Virus record (IMG/VR): IMGVR_UViG_3300025809_002164
Coordinates: 62,001-126,000 of that record
Reading direction: 5' to 3' (one strand)
DNA: 64,000 nucleotides
Source of the DNA: a virus
The notes beneath the pieces are model-generated. The model saw only the letters and a program-made list of their open reading frames with translations. It was not told where the DNA came from and did not search any database. How positions within the stretch are numbered: position 1 is the first letter of the stretch; each line of letters opens with the position of its first letter. Shown here piece after piece: positions 1 to 7,699 of this stretch. The position numbers and the translations under genes are program-made.

Positions 1-377
1 ATAGGTTTGCCGAAGCTTCCATCAAAAAAATCAAACTGATAAGTGCTCCACTTTTTGGAAGACGAGTTAAATTTTAAGCCAAAATTTTCGCCATAATCTG
101 AGTCATCGAATTTATAATCTAGCTCGGATGATGTATCTGGGCAGTCAGACGTGTCTGTTTCTACTAGCAGCTGCTTCTCTTTTCCAAACTTAATCTTAGC
201 GAATTGAAGTATCTGATCATGGAAATCATTATCATACATTCCAAGCCACCTGTAATCACTATCGTATATTTTATCCTGTATGGCTACATAATATTCTTCG
301 TCTGAATTGTAGTCGTCTTTATCTATGAATTCTATTTCTTTATTTATTAAAGATTTATTTAGGCTTAAAGCTTCCAT
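1..377 (-). CDS. hypothetical acidic protein, C-terminus cut by window edge
   Basis: An open frame starts at an ATG (complement of 375-377) and stays open to base 1, giving about 125 residues; the C-terminus lies outside the window. The product begins MEALSLNKSLINKEIEF and is rich in Asp, Glu, Tyr and Ser, with no membrane segment. It follows the 54-residue gene at 392-556 by 14 bases, so the two are probably one transcript driven by the GTGTA element at 567-571. I do not recognise the family. The only support is the open frame and its operon position. Confidence 0.7.
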   Translation of the reverse strand, partial: MEALSLNKSLINKEIEFIDKDDYNSDEEYYVAIQDKIYDSDYRWLGMYDNDFHDQILQFAKIKFGKEKQLLVETDTSDCPDTSSELDYKFDDSDYGENFGLKFNSSSKKWSTYQFDFFDGSFGKP

Positions 378-391
378 AACTTATTTAAAAC

Positions 392-556
392 TTAACTCCT
401 GTCTAGTTTCCCTATTGTTATGGTTAAATTTTTTAAAATATATTCAGGTAGGATGTTTTTGTTTTTGGTTTCTTTAGTCTTTTTTAAGAGAGAGTCTCCT
501 TTTTTGACGAAAACATGATCTAGATCGCCGGCAGGCTCTGAGCATTCTTGTGGCAT
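392..556 (-). CDS. small hypothetical protein (54 aa)
   Basis: The frame starts at ATG (complement of 554-556) and ends at TAA (392-394), giving 54 residues: MPQECSEPAGDLDHVFVKKG at the start and a Lys-rich remainder. It is real rather than accidental on two grounds: it fills an otherwise empty gap between nrdB and the next gene, and a GTGTATATATAC element sits 15 bases upstream of the ATG, as it does before other genes here. It has no Cys pair, signal peptide or membrane segment. Function unknown. Confidence 0.6.
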   Translation of the reverse strand: MPQECSEPAGDLDHVFVKKGDSLLKKTKETKNKNILPEYILKNLTITIGKLDRS

Positions 557-566
557 AAAGTATATA

Positions 567-571
567 TACAC
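567..571 (-). promoter_or_regulatory. GTGTA start-proximal element before the 392-556 gene
   Basis: On the minus strand GTGTATATATAC is followed by TTT and the ATG; the first G is 15 bases before the A of the ATG. It belongs to the recurring motif described in the findings. No Shine-Dalgarno sequence is visible in between. Confidence 0.5.
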
Positions 572-591
572 ATAATTTATTTCATAAAGAA

Positions 592-1605
592 TTAAAAATC
601 ATCATCAAGGGAGCCGCTTTGTTGGTATTCTCTAACCCTCCTCTCGAAAAAATTACCCATAGCTTGAACATCAACAACTTCACCTAGCCAAGGGAAAGGA
701 TTTTTATCGCTAGGAAATCTGTAATCTAAACCAATAGCCTCAAGCCTCCTGTTACCTATGTAGTGCATATAGTCCACAAACATTTCTGCATTTAGACCCA
801 GTATTCCAGTTGGAAGTACATCATGAGCATAAGCTATTTCAAGCTCGACAGCTTTTTTGATATGCTCTACGAATTCTTCTTGTATTGATTTTGTCCAAAT
901 AGATGGGTTTTGTTCTATTAATGTGTTTATTAAATATGTACCAAATGCGATATGAGAACTTTCGTCTCTAAGGGTGTATTTAATTTGGTCTGATATACCC
1001 TGAAGCTTGTTCTGTCTACCTAAAGCTAGGAGCATAGCGAATCCGCTAAAGAAAAAAGTTCCTTCACAAACGATCCAATAAGTCAAGAAGTTTCTTAAAA
1101 TTTCTTGCTTGCCCGACTTAGTTTCTGGGTTAAAATCTGACCTACCTAGGTCGTTAGTTATACCCATAAGGAAGTCATCCTTAGCTTTTATGCTTGGTAT
1201 TGTTTCGTAGGCATTAAATACTTCCTCTACATCAAGGTCTAGGCTATCGCAGATATATACTACCGTGAGGTTGTGAAGGCTTTCTTCAAAAGCTTGACGA
1301 AGTATGTACTGCCTGCACTCAGCATCCGTAACATATTTGAAGGCACTAAGCAAAAGATTATTACCAACAAGAGACTCAGATCCAGCAAAAAACCCAAGGC
1401 AGCGCTTAACAAGTAGTTTCTCATCTTCAGAAATTTCATTATTTTTCCATTGTTTTATGTCGTCTTGCATGGAAATCTCGGTAGGCATCCAGTTATTTGC
1501 GCAACTTTTTAAGAAAAGGTCCCATGCAAACTTATGTTTATGTGGTAAAATTCTATTTACCCCTGCAATATTTTTAGTTAAAAGTTCTCCGGTTTTTGTT
1601 TCCAT
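592..1605 (-). CDS. nrdB: ribonucleotide reductase small subunit, class Ic-like (no radical tyrosine)
   Basis: This is the R2 subunit of aerobic ribonucleotide reductase, which supplies the radical to NrdA for NDP-to-dNDP reduction. Its 337 residues are usual for the family. All six metal ligands are visible: E77, E108, H111, E181, E215 and H218. The first ligand is Glu (in FFAGSESLVGNN), not Asp, which is the arrangement in the chlamydial class Ic enzyme. The residue four after H111, which is the radical Tyr in class Ia/Ib and Phe in Chlamydia, is Val115; Tyr117 nearby is kept. The C-terminal tail has the Tyr (REYQQ) expected for radical transfer. It has its own sigma-70-like promoter at 1645-1673. 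nrdA lies 7.5 kb away on the same strand, an unusual separation. Confidence 0.95.
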   Translation of the reverse strand: METKTGELLTKNIAGVNRILPHKHKFAWDLFLKSCANNWMPTEISMQDDIKQWKNNEISEDEKLLVKRCLGFFAGSESLVGNNLLLSAFKYVTDAECRQYILRQAFEESLHNLTVVYICDSLDLDVEEVFNAYETIPSIKAKDDFLMGITNDLGRSDFNPETKSGKQEILRNFLTYWIVCEGTFFFSGFAMLLALGRQNKLQGISDQIKYTLRDESSHIAFGTYLINTLIEQNPSIWTKSIQEEFVEHIKKAVELEIAYAHDVLPTGILGLNAEMFVDYMHYIGNRRLEAIGLDYRFPSDKNPFPWLGEVVDVQAMGNFFERRVREYQQSGSLDDDF

Positions 1606-1644
1606 GTTGTATATATCGTTATGATTGAATAATCAGATCACATT

Positions 1645-1673
1645 ATGATAATGCAAAATGCAAAAGAAGTCAA
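1645..1673 (-). promoter_or_regulatory. sigma-70-like promoter of nrdB
   Basis: On the minus strand TTGACT (1668-1673) is followed by exactly 17 bases and TATCAT (1645-1650). The leader to the nrdB ATG is then about 30-35 bases. This suggests early transcription by unmodified host RNA polymerase. Confidence 0.6.
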
Positions 1674-1691
1674 GACTTAAATGTAATAACT

Positions 1692-2201
1692 CTAACCTTT
1701 ATAGACCGCACAGACCGAAAGGCCTTGATTGGCAACCACTGTTGTGTATAAGGCTATTTTGCCATCAAAATTCATTCCGACACTTGGAGTGAAGTCAAAA
1801 TTTGCCGCCCCTGAAGTTGGAACTGTGAATTTTATTATTCCTTGCGTATTATTTTTTATAACTATGACTTCATTCATAGAGGCATTGCCAGTTACGCTAG
1901 CTTGAACTCCATAAAGAATTGAGGGGCCAGAAGTGAAATCGCCAGCAGACGTAAGCCTTTTGACGGTAGCCGCAGAATTAACTCCGCTAATGTTAGCATT
2001 GACTCCGCTAATGTTGTCATTTAGCTTCTGGTTCAAGCCGCTAATGTTAGCATTGACTCCGCTAATGTTGTCATTTAGCTTCTGGTTCAAACCGCTAACG
2101 TTAGCGTTTATGTTGTTTAATTCTGAGCTTATGTATGAAAATGATAACGGGGACCAAGAATTAAGTGAATCGTCTTTTAAGTATATTTCGGAGTTAGCCA
2201 T
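1692..2201 (-). CDS. small trimeric coiled-coil virion-like protein
   Basis: A 169-residue protein. Residues about 28-75 hold repeats of an 18-residue unit (NISGVNANISGLNQKLND) with Ile/Val/Leu at regular spacing and Asn/Ser between, as in trimeric coiled-coil or fibre stalks. The C-terminal 90 residues are Gly/Ala/Thr/Val-rich and look like a beta-sandwich head. This architecture is typical of phage collar, whisker or fibre-tip proteins, but the exact role is unknown. A GTGTATGTATAATAC element ends directly at the ATG, placing it with the probable late genes. It is separated from the main structural block by 29 kb. Confidence 0.7.
   Translation of the reverse strand: MANSEIYLKDDSLNSWSPLSFSYISSELNNINANVSGLNQKLNDNISGVNANISGLNQKLNDNISGVNANISGVNSAATVKRLTSAGDFTSGPSILYGVQASVTGNASMNEVIVIKNNTQGIIKFTVPTSGAANFDFTPSVGMNFDGKIALYTTVVANQGLSVCAVYKG
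1984..2091 (-). repeat. two tandem 54-bp repeats inside the coiled-coil gene
   Basis: Near-identical 54-base units at 1984-2037 and 2038-2091 encode the 18-residue NISGVNANISGLNQKLND segment. A degenerate third copy follows towards the N-terminus. Copy-number change would keep the reading frame and alter stalk length. Confidence 0.85.
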
Positions 2202-2211
2202 GTATTATACA

Positions 2212-2216
2212 TACAC
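2212..2216 (-). promoter_or_regulatory. GTGTA element before the coiled-coil gene
   Basis: GTGTATGTATAATAC lies directly before the ATG at 2201; the first G is at -15. There is no Shine-Dalgarno sequence. Confidence 0.5.
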
Positions 2217-2252
2217 TTTAAAGGGTTTCTTTGCCTGAAAAATTAAATATTT

Positions 2253-2474
2253 TTAGTCTTTAGCTAGGAAATAAGATATAGAATATGGATCTGCTGTAAA
2301 TTTTTTACATCTTAATGGGGAATAGAGCTCTTGAGGTTTTACTTTTTTAGGTATTAGTAAACTATCTAGAGATAAATCAGTTTCTTTTAGGATTGATGTT
2401 ATGTATATGGAGTGACCATCTAACTCGATTGTTTCGCTTTCGTTAATTTTGCTGGATTTTATTTGAGGGCTCAT
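2253..2474 (-). CDS. hypothetical protein (73 aa)
   Basis: A 73-residue soluble protein starting MSPQIKSSKINES, with one Cys and no recognisable domain. Support comes from its position, filling the gap between the coiled-coil gene and a glycosyltransferase, and from a GTGTATATATAATATC element 17 bases before the ATG. Function unknown. Confidence 0.65.
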   Translation of the reverse strand: MSPQIKSSKINESETIELDGHSIYITSILKETDLSLDSLLIPKKVKPQELYSPLRCKKFTADPYSISYFLAKD

Positions 2475-2486
2475 TGATATTATATA

Positions 2487-2491
2487 TACAC
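2487..2491 (-). promoter_or_regulatory. GTGTA element before the 2253-2474 gene
   Basis: On the minus strand GTGTATATATAATATCA precedes the ATG at 2474, with the first G at -17. No Shine-Dalgarno sequence is present. Confidence 0.5.
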
Positions 2492-2502
2492 ATTAACTGT
2501 AG

Positions 2503-3549
2503 TTAGTGTATGAATGTTGATAGAGTTTTAATATTGACATCAATAAGATTCTTCCTAGAGGGTGTTTTATTGTGGAGAGGGCTTGAACTTTTAACATAAT
2601 GGTAGTCTAAGTTTAGAAGGTTAGATATGTTCCAATAAAGCGGAGAGAAAAAATTAAAACTAAACAGTTCAATTATCTTGGTATTTTGTTTACAAAAAAT
2701 TAAATTTGCCAGACTTGCCCCATGTGGGGAAATTATAATTTCAGCGCTCTTAAAAATAGCAGCCTGCTCTAGGATGGTTAAGTTTTCTAAAATAACCTTT
2801 TTGTAATTAAGTTTATTTAAATAACTATATAGTTCAGTTTGATTTGATATTCCTCCTCCTTTATTTTTTTGTCTATGTATATATATTTTTTTAAATTTAC
2901 ATTTCTTATTTGTTTTAAATAAATTATTTATAAATTCAATAGACCAGTCTGTTATATGTATATGTCGGTTAGGCTCGCTGGGTATAATTATATTTTTGAA
3001 TATATATTTTATGCCTTTTTCTTGCTCGACTAGCTGATTCTCTGATATACCTATTCTTTTCAAGCTTTCAATTACAAAGGGCCCCTTAATTGGGGGTATT
3101 AAGAAAGTTTTTATCGTGGAGAGATCTACTCCGTCGTTAATTAAAAGTTTCAACCTGGGAATCACTTGACATATCCAATGGAAGTAATTGCAGCTAGAAT
3201 CCATAGATAGTAATACTGACTTATGTTTAACTATTTTTGTGTATTTAACCTCCGGAATCTCAAGGTCGTACTTGGAGGAAATATCTGTAAATTTTTTGAC
3301 CCCTATGTTGCTTATTAAGCAGGAGCCGCAATTGTTTAATGCTAGGATTGAAATATCTTCGCAATATGATACGTATGAGCTTGAGTGATTAAACAATTTT
3401 ACCTTTTCGAGATACCTAGATATACTAGGATCAATGAATTTATCGTTTGTTACTGGTTTTTTATTAAAATAAGACGGTTGGGCTTTTTTGTAATGATAAT
3501 TAAGTTTCCAGTTTTTTTTAGCCTCCTTTATGTATTCAGGTAAATTCAT
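2503..3549 (-). CDS. glycosyltransferase, GT61 (DUF563)-like
   Basis: 348 residues. The C-terminal half carries the GT61 signature: an IYIHRQ strand near residue 224, a helix after LENLTILEQAAIF, then SPHGASLANLIF followed by KIIELF. In this family the domain transfers a pentose or hexose, commonly onto a glycan. It is predicted to be cytosolic, with no membrane segment. It lies one base downstream of another glycosyltransferase and is clearly co-transcribed with it. The donor and acceptor cannot be told from sequence; capsule or LPS modification or virion glycosylation are both possible. Confidence 0.8.
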   Translation of the reverse strand: MNLPEYIKEAKKNWKLNYHYKKAQPSYFNKKPVTNDKFIDPSISRYLEKVKLFNHSSSYVSYCEDISILALNNCGSCLISNIGVKKFTDISSKYDLEIPEVKYTKIVKHKSVLLSMDSSCNYFHWICQVIPRLKLLINDGVDLSTIKTFLIPPIKGPFVIESLKRIGISENQLVEQEKGIKYIFKNIIIPSEPNRHIHITDWSIEFINNLFKTNKKCKFKKIYIHRQKNKGGGISNQTELYSYLNKLNYKKVILENLTILEQAAIFKSAEIIISPHGASLANLIFCKQNTKIIELFSFNFFSPLYWNISNLLNLDYHYVKSSSPLHNKTPSRKNLIDVNIKTLSTFIH

Positions 3550-3550
3550 A

Positions 3551-5296
3551 TTAATATTTAATATTTAATATTTTATTATCTATAGATCTAAGAATTGATT
3601 TAATGAAGCTCTGTGGGTTGATTAATTCTTTATCTATTAATTTACCCTCTATTGAGTGAGAACCTAGAATCTTTGCATTGATATCTGGAAAGTTTCGCAT
3701 AAGGGATGTATCCTCCAGTATATTTACAGCATGCCATAGTCCATTCATTGAGGTTTTGTATTGGTGGAATGTTTGAATTTTATTTAAAACCTCAAAATTT
3801 ACTATATCTTCGCCACAATGTAGGCCGGTTAATGTAGATCCATGTATCGAGTGCCAGAAGGGAACTATGGTTAGGAAATTCTCCCTGAGTTTGCCAAAGC
3901 ATAAATTTATTTTTTTATCATTTAATTTTAATTTATTAATATAATGTTTTAATACTAATTCGGGATTCCATTGAAACTCGTTATGTATGTTACTCCATGT
4001 TAATTGGCTCGAATTTTCTAAGCTCCACTCATACCATTCATTCAAGAAAAAATCTAAAATATTCATTCTTTTCTTGACATTTGCTGAACTCCCCATGCAA
4101 AATCTATCATTAAGACCCATGAGGTGGTTGTCGTGCGCGGGAAAATAGATGTTTTTATTACTTAAGTTCGATATGTTATCCAGTGAATTAAAAAAATGTA
4201 AGTCTGGCCGGGACCATATGACCCAGTCATACTCAAAGCCTTCTTGGGATTCTATACCTTCTATCATTGAGCAGCACTGCTTCATCGAGCTCCACTGGTT
4301 TAGATTGCCTTCAATTCCATGCCTCTGCCTGCACATGTTTTGATCCATTGATAGCTCCTTTTTTGAAAATTCTGGGTCTTTTTGGAATTTTATTTCAAAC
4401 CTGTTAAATAGAGGTTTTAATTTTTTTAATGCTTTGATGCTACTTTTGCTTGTGTTTTTGTCTGGAAAATTGCCGATGAAGTCGGTATTGTCTGGTAAGC
4501 TGTTTATGATTCTAGCAATATAGGAGTAAGAAGATTCGCTGAAATTTCTAAGCAGAGATGACATACATAAGGCTATCCTAGTAGAAGACTTATCCGCTTT
4601 GTTTAGTTTTATTGAGTTTGGTTTTAATTTTTTCTCTTGTTGGGCATTTATTAATTGAGAATTTTTTACATGATTTAATTGATCTAGTTTTAATTCTACA
4701 CCTTCCGTCCAGTTGGCATGGTGGACCATTATTTTGGAGCAAATGTCTAGGGTTTTGAGGTTTTTATATTTAAAGCCAGGACTCCAAAATCTATTTCTGG
4801 GTAGTGTTCCGTAGTTAAGATTGCACAGACTTTTATCTTTCAGTAATAACTGCATGATGTGCTGCTCTCCCGCTCCTGGAATATTAATAGATTCTTTCAA
4901 TTTATTAAGCACAATATCCATGAATTTTGAAACTCTGGCAGAGCATTTGCATATAAAAAATCCTGAGCATATTTCGTTTTTTGTATTATTGGACTGGAAT
5001 AGTATGTCAAACTTTTTAATTTTTTTAATAAGGAAGGGCTTTGTTTTTTTTAAGAATTGAATATCTACGTCTGAGCATATTATGGTATCGCCTATATTGT
5101 TATCAATAGCCTCCTTCCAGTATGAAACTTTTTTGTATTGAGTTTTTTTCCAGCCAGCTTTTCCATAAGATCCTGAGGGGCAGGGCTGATCGGGGTCCAT
5201 TAAATGGTGAACCTCATATTCAATAGATGCGGTAGGTAAAAACCAGTCGCTGAAGAAAATTTCATGAGATGGTGTAAAAAAAGTGTATATTTTCAA
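3551..5296 (-). CDS. two-domain glycosyltransferase
   Basis: 581 residues. Residues 1-225 resemble the nucleotide-diphospho-sugar transferase fold: an N-terminal MKIYTFFTPSHE strand and the metal-binding DVD at 76-78 (ICSDVDIQF). After a linker, residues about 240-560 form a second glycosyltransferase-like domain with a WSRPDLHFF motif, a form seen in family members that read R-x-RPDL. The start is TTG at 5296: an in-frame TAA lies 12 bases upstream and no ATG precedes the first strand. It is followed by the GT61 gene with a one-base gap. It may add two successive sugars. Substrates unknown. Confidence 0.75.
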   Translation of the reverse strand: MKIYTFFTPSHEIFFSDWFLPTASIEYEVHHLMDPDQPCPSGSYGKAGWKKTQYKKVSYWKEAIDNNIGDTIICSDVDIQFLKKTKPFLIKKIKKFDILFQSNNTKNEICSGFFICKCSARVSKFMDIVLNKLKESINIPGAGEQHIMQLLLKDKSLCNLNYGTLPRNRFWSPGFKYKNLKTLDICSKIMVHHANWTEGVELKLDQLNHVKNSQLINAQQEKKLKPNSIKLNKADKSSTRIALCMSSLLRNFSESSYSYIARIINSLPDNTDFIGNFPDKNTSKSSIKALKKLKPLFNRFEIKFQKDPEFSKKELSMDQNMCRQRHGIEGNLNQWSSMKQCCSMIEGIESQEGFEYDWVIWSRPDLHFFNSLDNISNLSNKNIYFPAHDNHLMGLNDRFCMGSSANVKKRMNILDFFLNEWYEWSLENSSQLTWSNIHNEFQWNPELVLKHYINKLKLNDKKINLCFGKLRENFLTIVPFWHSIHGSTLTGLHCGEDIVNFEVLNKIQTFHQYKTSMNGLWHAVNILEDTSLMRNFPDINAKILGSHSIEGKLIDKELINPQSFIKSILRSIDNKILNIKY

Positions 5297-5314
5297 TTTA
5301 GTTTTTTAATTTTA

Positions 5315-5319
5315 GTGTA
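5315..5319 (+). promoter_or_regulatory. GTGTA element before the small plus-strand ORF
   Basis: GTGTAATTTTATATTG lies immediately before ATG 5331, with the first G at -16. This matches the recurring element and is the main reason to take the small ORF seriously. Confidence 0.4.
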
Positions 5320-5330
5320 ATTTTATATTG

Positions 5331-5516
5331 ATGAGTAACATTATTTTAAATGTAGGAGGGCTGCTATTTTCAAATTCAGCATTTAGATTAACTTTGCTTT
5401 TTATTTCTAGAGCTATGACAGTAATGAACTCAACCCTTTCAATCGGTAAGGGAGTAACTAAGTTGGGCTTAGCTTTCGTGTTCGGGGATAGGGATAACTA
5501 CGATGTTAATTATTAA
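5331..5516 (+). CDS. possible small hydrophobic protein on the opposite strand (61 aa)
   Basis: An ATG frame on the plus strand sits between two minus-strand glycosyltransferase genes; no competing minus-strand frame fills this 215-base gap. The 61 residues start MSNIILNVGGLLFSNSAF and contain a mildly hydrophobic middle. The stop overlaps the end of the 5513-6442 gene by four bases in convergent orientation. The upstream GTGTA element supports expression. It could equally be chance in a non-coding gap, so confidence is modest. Confidence 0.4.
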   Translation: MSNIILNVGGLLFSNSAFRLTLLFISRAMTVMNSTLSIGKGVTKLGLAFVFGDRDNYDVNY

Positions 5517-6442
5517 AATTTAAATCTAAATAATTTATCATCCTCGTTCCTGTAAAAAAAATATTTATTGATGTCATTTGTTAGTTTTTTATTATTGCAT
5601 TTGAGTATAGATTCATCATAGTAGGTATCGCCTATAGGGCAGTAATCATGTTTTTTTAATAGTTCATACCTCTTGATATATTTCCTGTTTTTAATTCTGC
5701 CATGATGTAGTGAAGAGATTGTATCATCATTACAATCTACCTTACCCTTTATTAATTCACCCCACTCTTTAGACCAGTTGAAATAATCCTGAAAATATGA
5801 AGGTAGCCTTAATTTTAGTATGGGGTGGTTTTGCATTATTCCATATAGATTAAACCCCTTAGAGAATGAAGCATTCCATAGTAGACTATCTCCTCCTCCC
5901 AGTATGGCTTTGTCATACAGTTTGCAGGATTGTAGTATGGAAGATTTAGATGCCCATGCATAGCCAGTTTTGTATACTGTGTTAATTGACTGTGTGTTTC
6001 CGGATATCTTCCAGTATTTGACACACCCGTCTCTGTATACTGAGTCATCCTTGCTTATATACTGCCTGGATGTAGAGAAAAGTTGACATAAGTTGCTTCT
6101 TTGTAACTTTTCGACAGTTTCTCCAGGCCAGTGGCTATTATTGAATATGACATCCGCATCGAGCCATGCTATATTCTCATAACCCTGATAGATGAGTTTG
6201 GATATTCCTATGTTAAGTAGATTTTCTTTATGCCATAGAATTTGGTCTGAATATACTTTAAGGCTATTGATTTCACTTGGTAGTGAATGCTTTTGGTTTT
6301 TGTAAATTAACTCAACTACTAATAAATTATTAACTTGCCTAGATGTTTTTTTAAAAAAAACAAGAAAGTTGTCTTTTTTTGATTTATAATTATATGGATT
6401 GAAGTAGCAACAGACGACTCCTAAGGATTTTTCATTAGGCAT
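5513..6442 (-). CDS. glycosyltransferase, GT-A fold
   Basis: 309 residues with a GT-A layout: an N-terminal GVVCCYFNPYNYK strand, the metal and nucleotide-sugar motif DAD at 95-97 (IAWLDADVIF), a GTGYAWAS-like acceptor loop (KTGYAWASK) and a GGGDSLLW segment near residue 182. The overall pattern resembles galactosyltransferase-like GT-A enzymes. It has no membrane segment, so it should be cytosolic. It forms an operon with the 82-residue gene upstream (46-base gap). Donor and acceptor unknown. Confidence 0.75.
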   Translation of the reverse strand: MPNEKSLGVVCCYFNPYNYKSKKDNFLVFFKKTSRQVNNLLVVELIYKNQKHSLPSEINSLKVYSDQILWHKENLLNIGISKLIYQGYENIAWLDADVIFNNSHWPGETVEKLQRSNLCQLFSTSRQYISKDDSVYRDGCVKYWKISGNTQSINTVYKTGYAWASKSSILQSCKLYDKAILGGGDSLLWNASFSKGFNLYGIMQNHPILKLRLPSYFQDYFNWSKEWGELIKGKVDCNDDTISSLHHGRIKNRKYIKRYELLKKHDYCPIGDTYYDESILKCNNKKLTNDINKYFFYRNEDDKLFRFKF

Positions 6443-6488
6443 TTTATTATAATATGTAAAATATTATAAATGTTTTGTTTTACTTTTT

Positions 6489-6737
6489 CTATTTTTTATT
6501 TAAATTAGACTTGAATTTATTGTACCAATAGTGAGAGCTTCGCCTTAGAGACTCATTTGAGTACCTAACTAGCTCAAGCATTGAGTCGGCTAGCTCTGCT
6601 TTATTTTCGGAAAAAGAAGAAGAGCTAGTTGCTTGAATTTCCTTAATTATTTCTTGAACGAAGTCAATGTAGGGGCATGTATTGCTAGGCACCTCGGGAG
6701 CTTCAAGCTCATAATCCTTTAATGTCTTTTTATTCAT
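6489..6737 (-). CDS. conserved-looking small protein (82 aa)
   Basis: An 82-residue protein with a compact motif (PSNTCPYIDFVQEIIKEI) and a helical C-terminal half ending in Lys-rich residues. I recognise no family. It starts a transcription unit with the downstream glycosyltransferase: a GTGTATTTAATATT element lies 17 bases before its ATG. The single Cys and the TCPYID motif are the features to search with. Confidence 0.65.
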   Translation of the reverse strand: MNKKTLKDYELEAPEVPSNTCPYIDFVQEIIKEIQATSSSSFSENKAELADSMLELVRYSNESLRRSSHYWYNKFKSNLNKK

Positions 6738-6749
6738 CTTAATATTAAA

Positions 6750-6754
6750 TACAC
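6750..6754 (-). promoter_or_regulatory. GTGTA element before the 6489-6737 gene
   Basis: On the minus strand GTGTATTTAATATTAAG is followed directly by the ATG at 6737, with the first G at -17. The element overlaps the intergenic gap after fcl. Confidence 0.5.
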
Positions 6755-6757
6755 TAA

Positions 6758-7699
6758 TTATTTAAGCCTAAGTTTTCCAGAAGATTTATTGTCTAGAAAA
6801 TCTGCATAAGTACTCTTTAGACCTTCTTTTATTGTGATGCTGGGACTCCATCCCATAGAATTAATTATGGATGTATCAAGTCTTTTAACTGGCGTTCCGT
6901 CTAGAGTACTCAAGTTGTAAAGTATGTCTCCCGTGAAGCCTACCACTTCTTTAACAAGTAAAGCTAATTCAGAGATCGTAATGTCGGACCCAGTACCTAC
7001 ATTAATTATATCTGGTAGGCTCTCCTTGTCTAATAGAAATAATATGCACATAGCTAAATCACTGGCGTGCATAAATTCCCTCCTAGCTTTTCCTGTGCCC
7101 CACATTTGAACATAGTCTTTGTTGTTATTTTTAGCTTCATCAAATTTTCTTATTAGAGCTGGGAGGACATGTGAATTTTCAGGGTGATAATTATCATTTT
7201 TGCCATATAAATTAGTAGGCATTAGTGAGTGGAAGTATACCCCGTGCTGGTTTCTATAATGCCTGCACATTTCTACACCTGCTATTTTAGCGAGAGCATA
7301 AGCTTCGTTAGTTTTTTCCAGAGGACCTGTTAGTAAGTATTCTTCCTTCAGGGGTTGGATTGAATCTCTGGGATATATGCAAGAGCTTCCGAGGTTTATA
7401 AATCTACTAACCTTGTTAACTAGGCAGGATTCGGTTATGTTTAAATTAATTAATAAATTATCTTTTATGAAATCTGCAGGGTATTCTTTGTTTGCATAAA
7501 TCCCGCCAACTTTTGCGGCACAATTTACAACAATGTCTGGCTTTACGTGACTGAAGAATGAATTTACTGAATTTAAATCGCAAAAATCTGCTTCATTTCT
7601 AGAGCAATGAATTGGGTTATAGTTTTCTGATTTGCTTAACGTTTCAAAAATTGAAGAGCCCACCATACCTCTGGACCCGCAAATTAAAACTTTTTTCAC
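6758..7699 (-). CDS. fcl: GDP-L-fucose synthase
   Basis: 313 residues, the usual size. It converts GDP-4-keto-6-deoxy-mannose to GDP-L-fucose (epimerisation and NADPH reduction). Visible motifs are the Rossmann GSRGMVGS at 8-15, the family-typical GGIYANK, the catalytic Ser in GSSCIYP, and the YALAK Tyr/Lys pair. The start is GTG at 7699, which overlaps the gmd stop as GTGA, so translation is probably coupled to gmd. It is the second step after gmd and supplies donor to the glycosyltransferases. Confidence 0.93.
   Translation of the reverse strand: MKKVLICGSRGMVGSSIFETLSKSENYNPIHCSRNEADFCDLNSVNSFFSHVKPDIVVNCAAKVGGIYANKEYPADFIKDNLLINLNITESCLVNKVSRFINLGSSCIYPRDSIQPLKEEYLLTGPLEKTNEAYALAKIAGVEMCRHYRNQHGVYFHSLMPTNLYGKNDNYHPENSHVLPALIRKFDEAKNNNKDYVQMWGTGKARREFMHASDLAMCILFLLDKESLPDIINVGTGSDITISELALLVKEVVGFTGDILYNLSTLDGTPVKRLDTSIINSMGWSPSITIKEGLKSTYADFLDNKSSGKLRLK

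Noticed and set aside
5836-6048. 70-residue minus-strand ORF inside the 5513-6442 glycosyltransferase
   Set aside because: It is an out-of-frame reading of a clear GT-A enzyme, with no start signal of its own.
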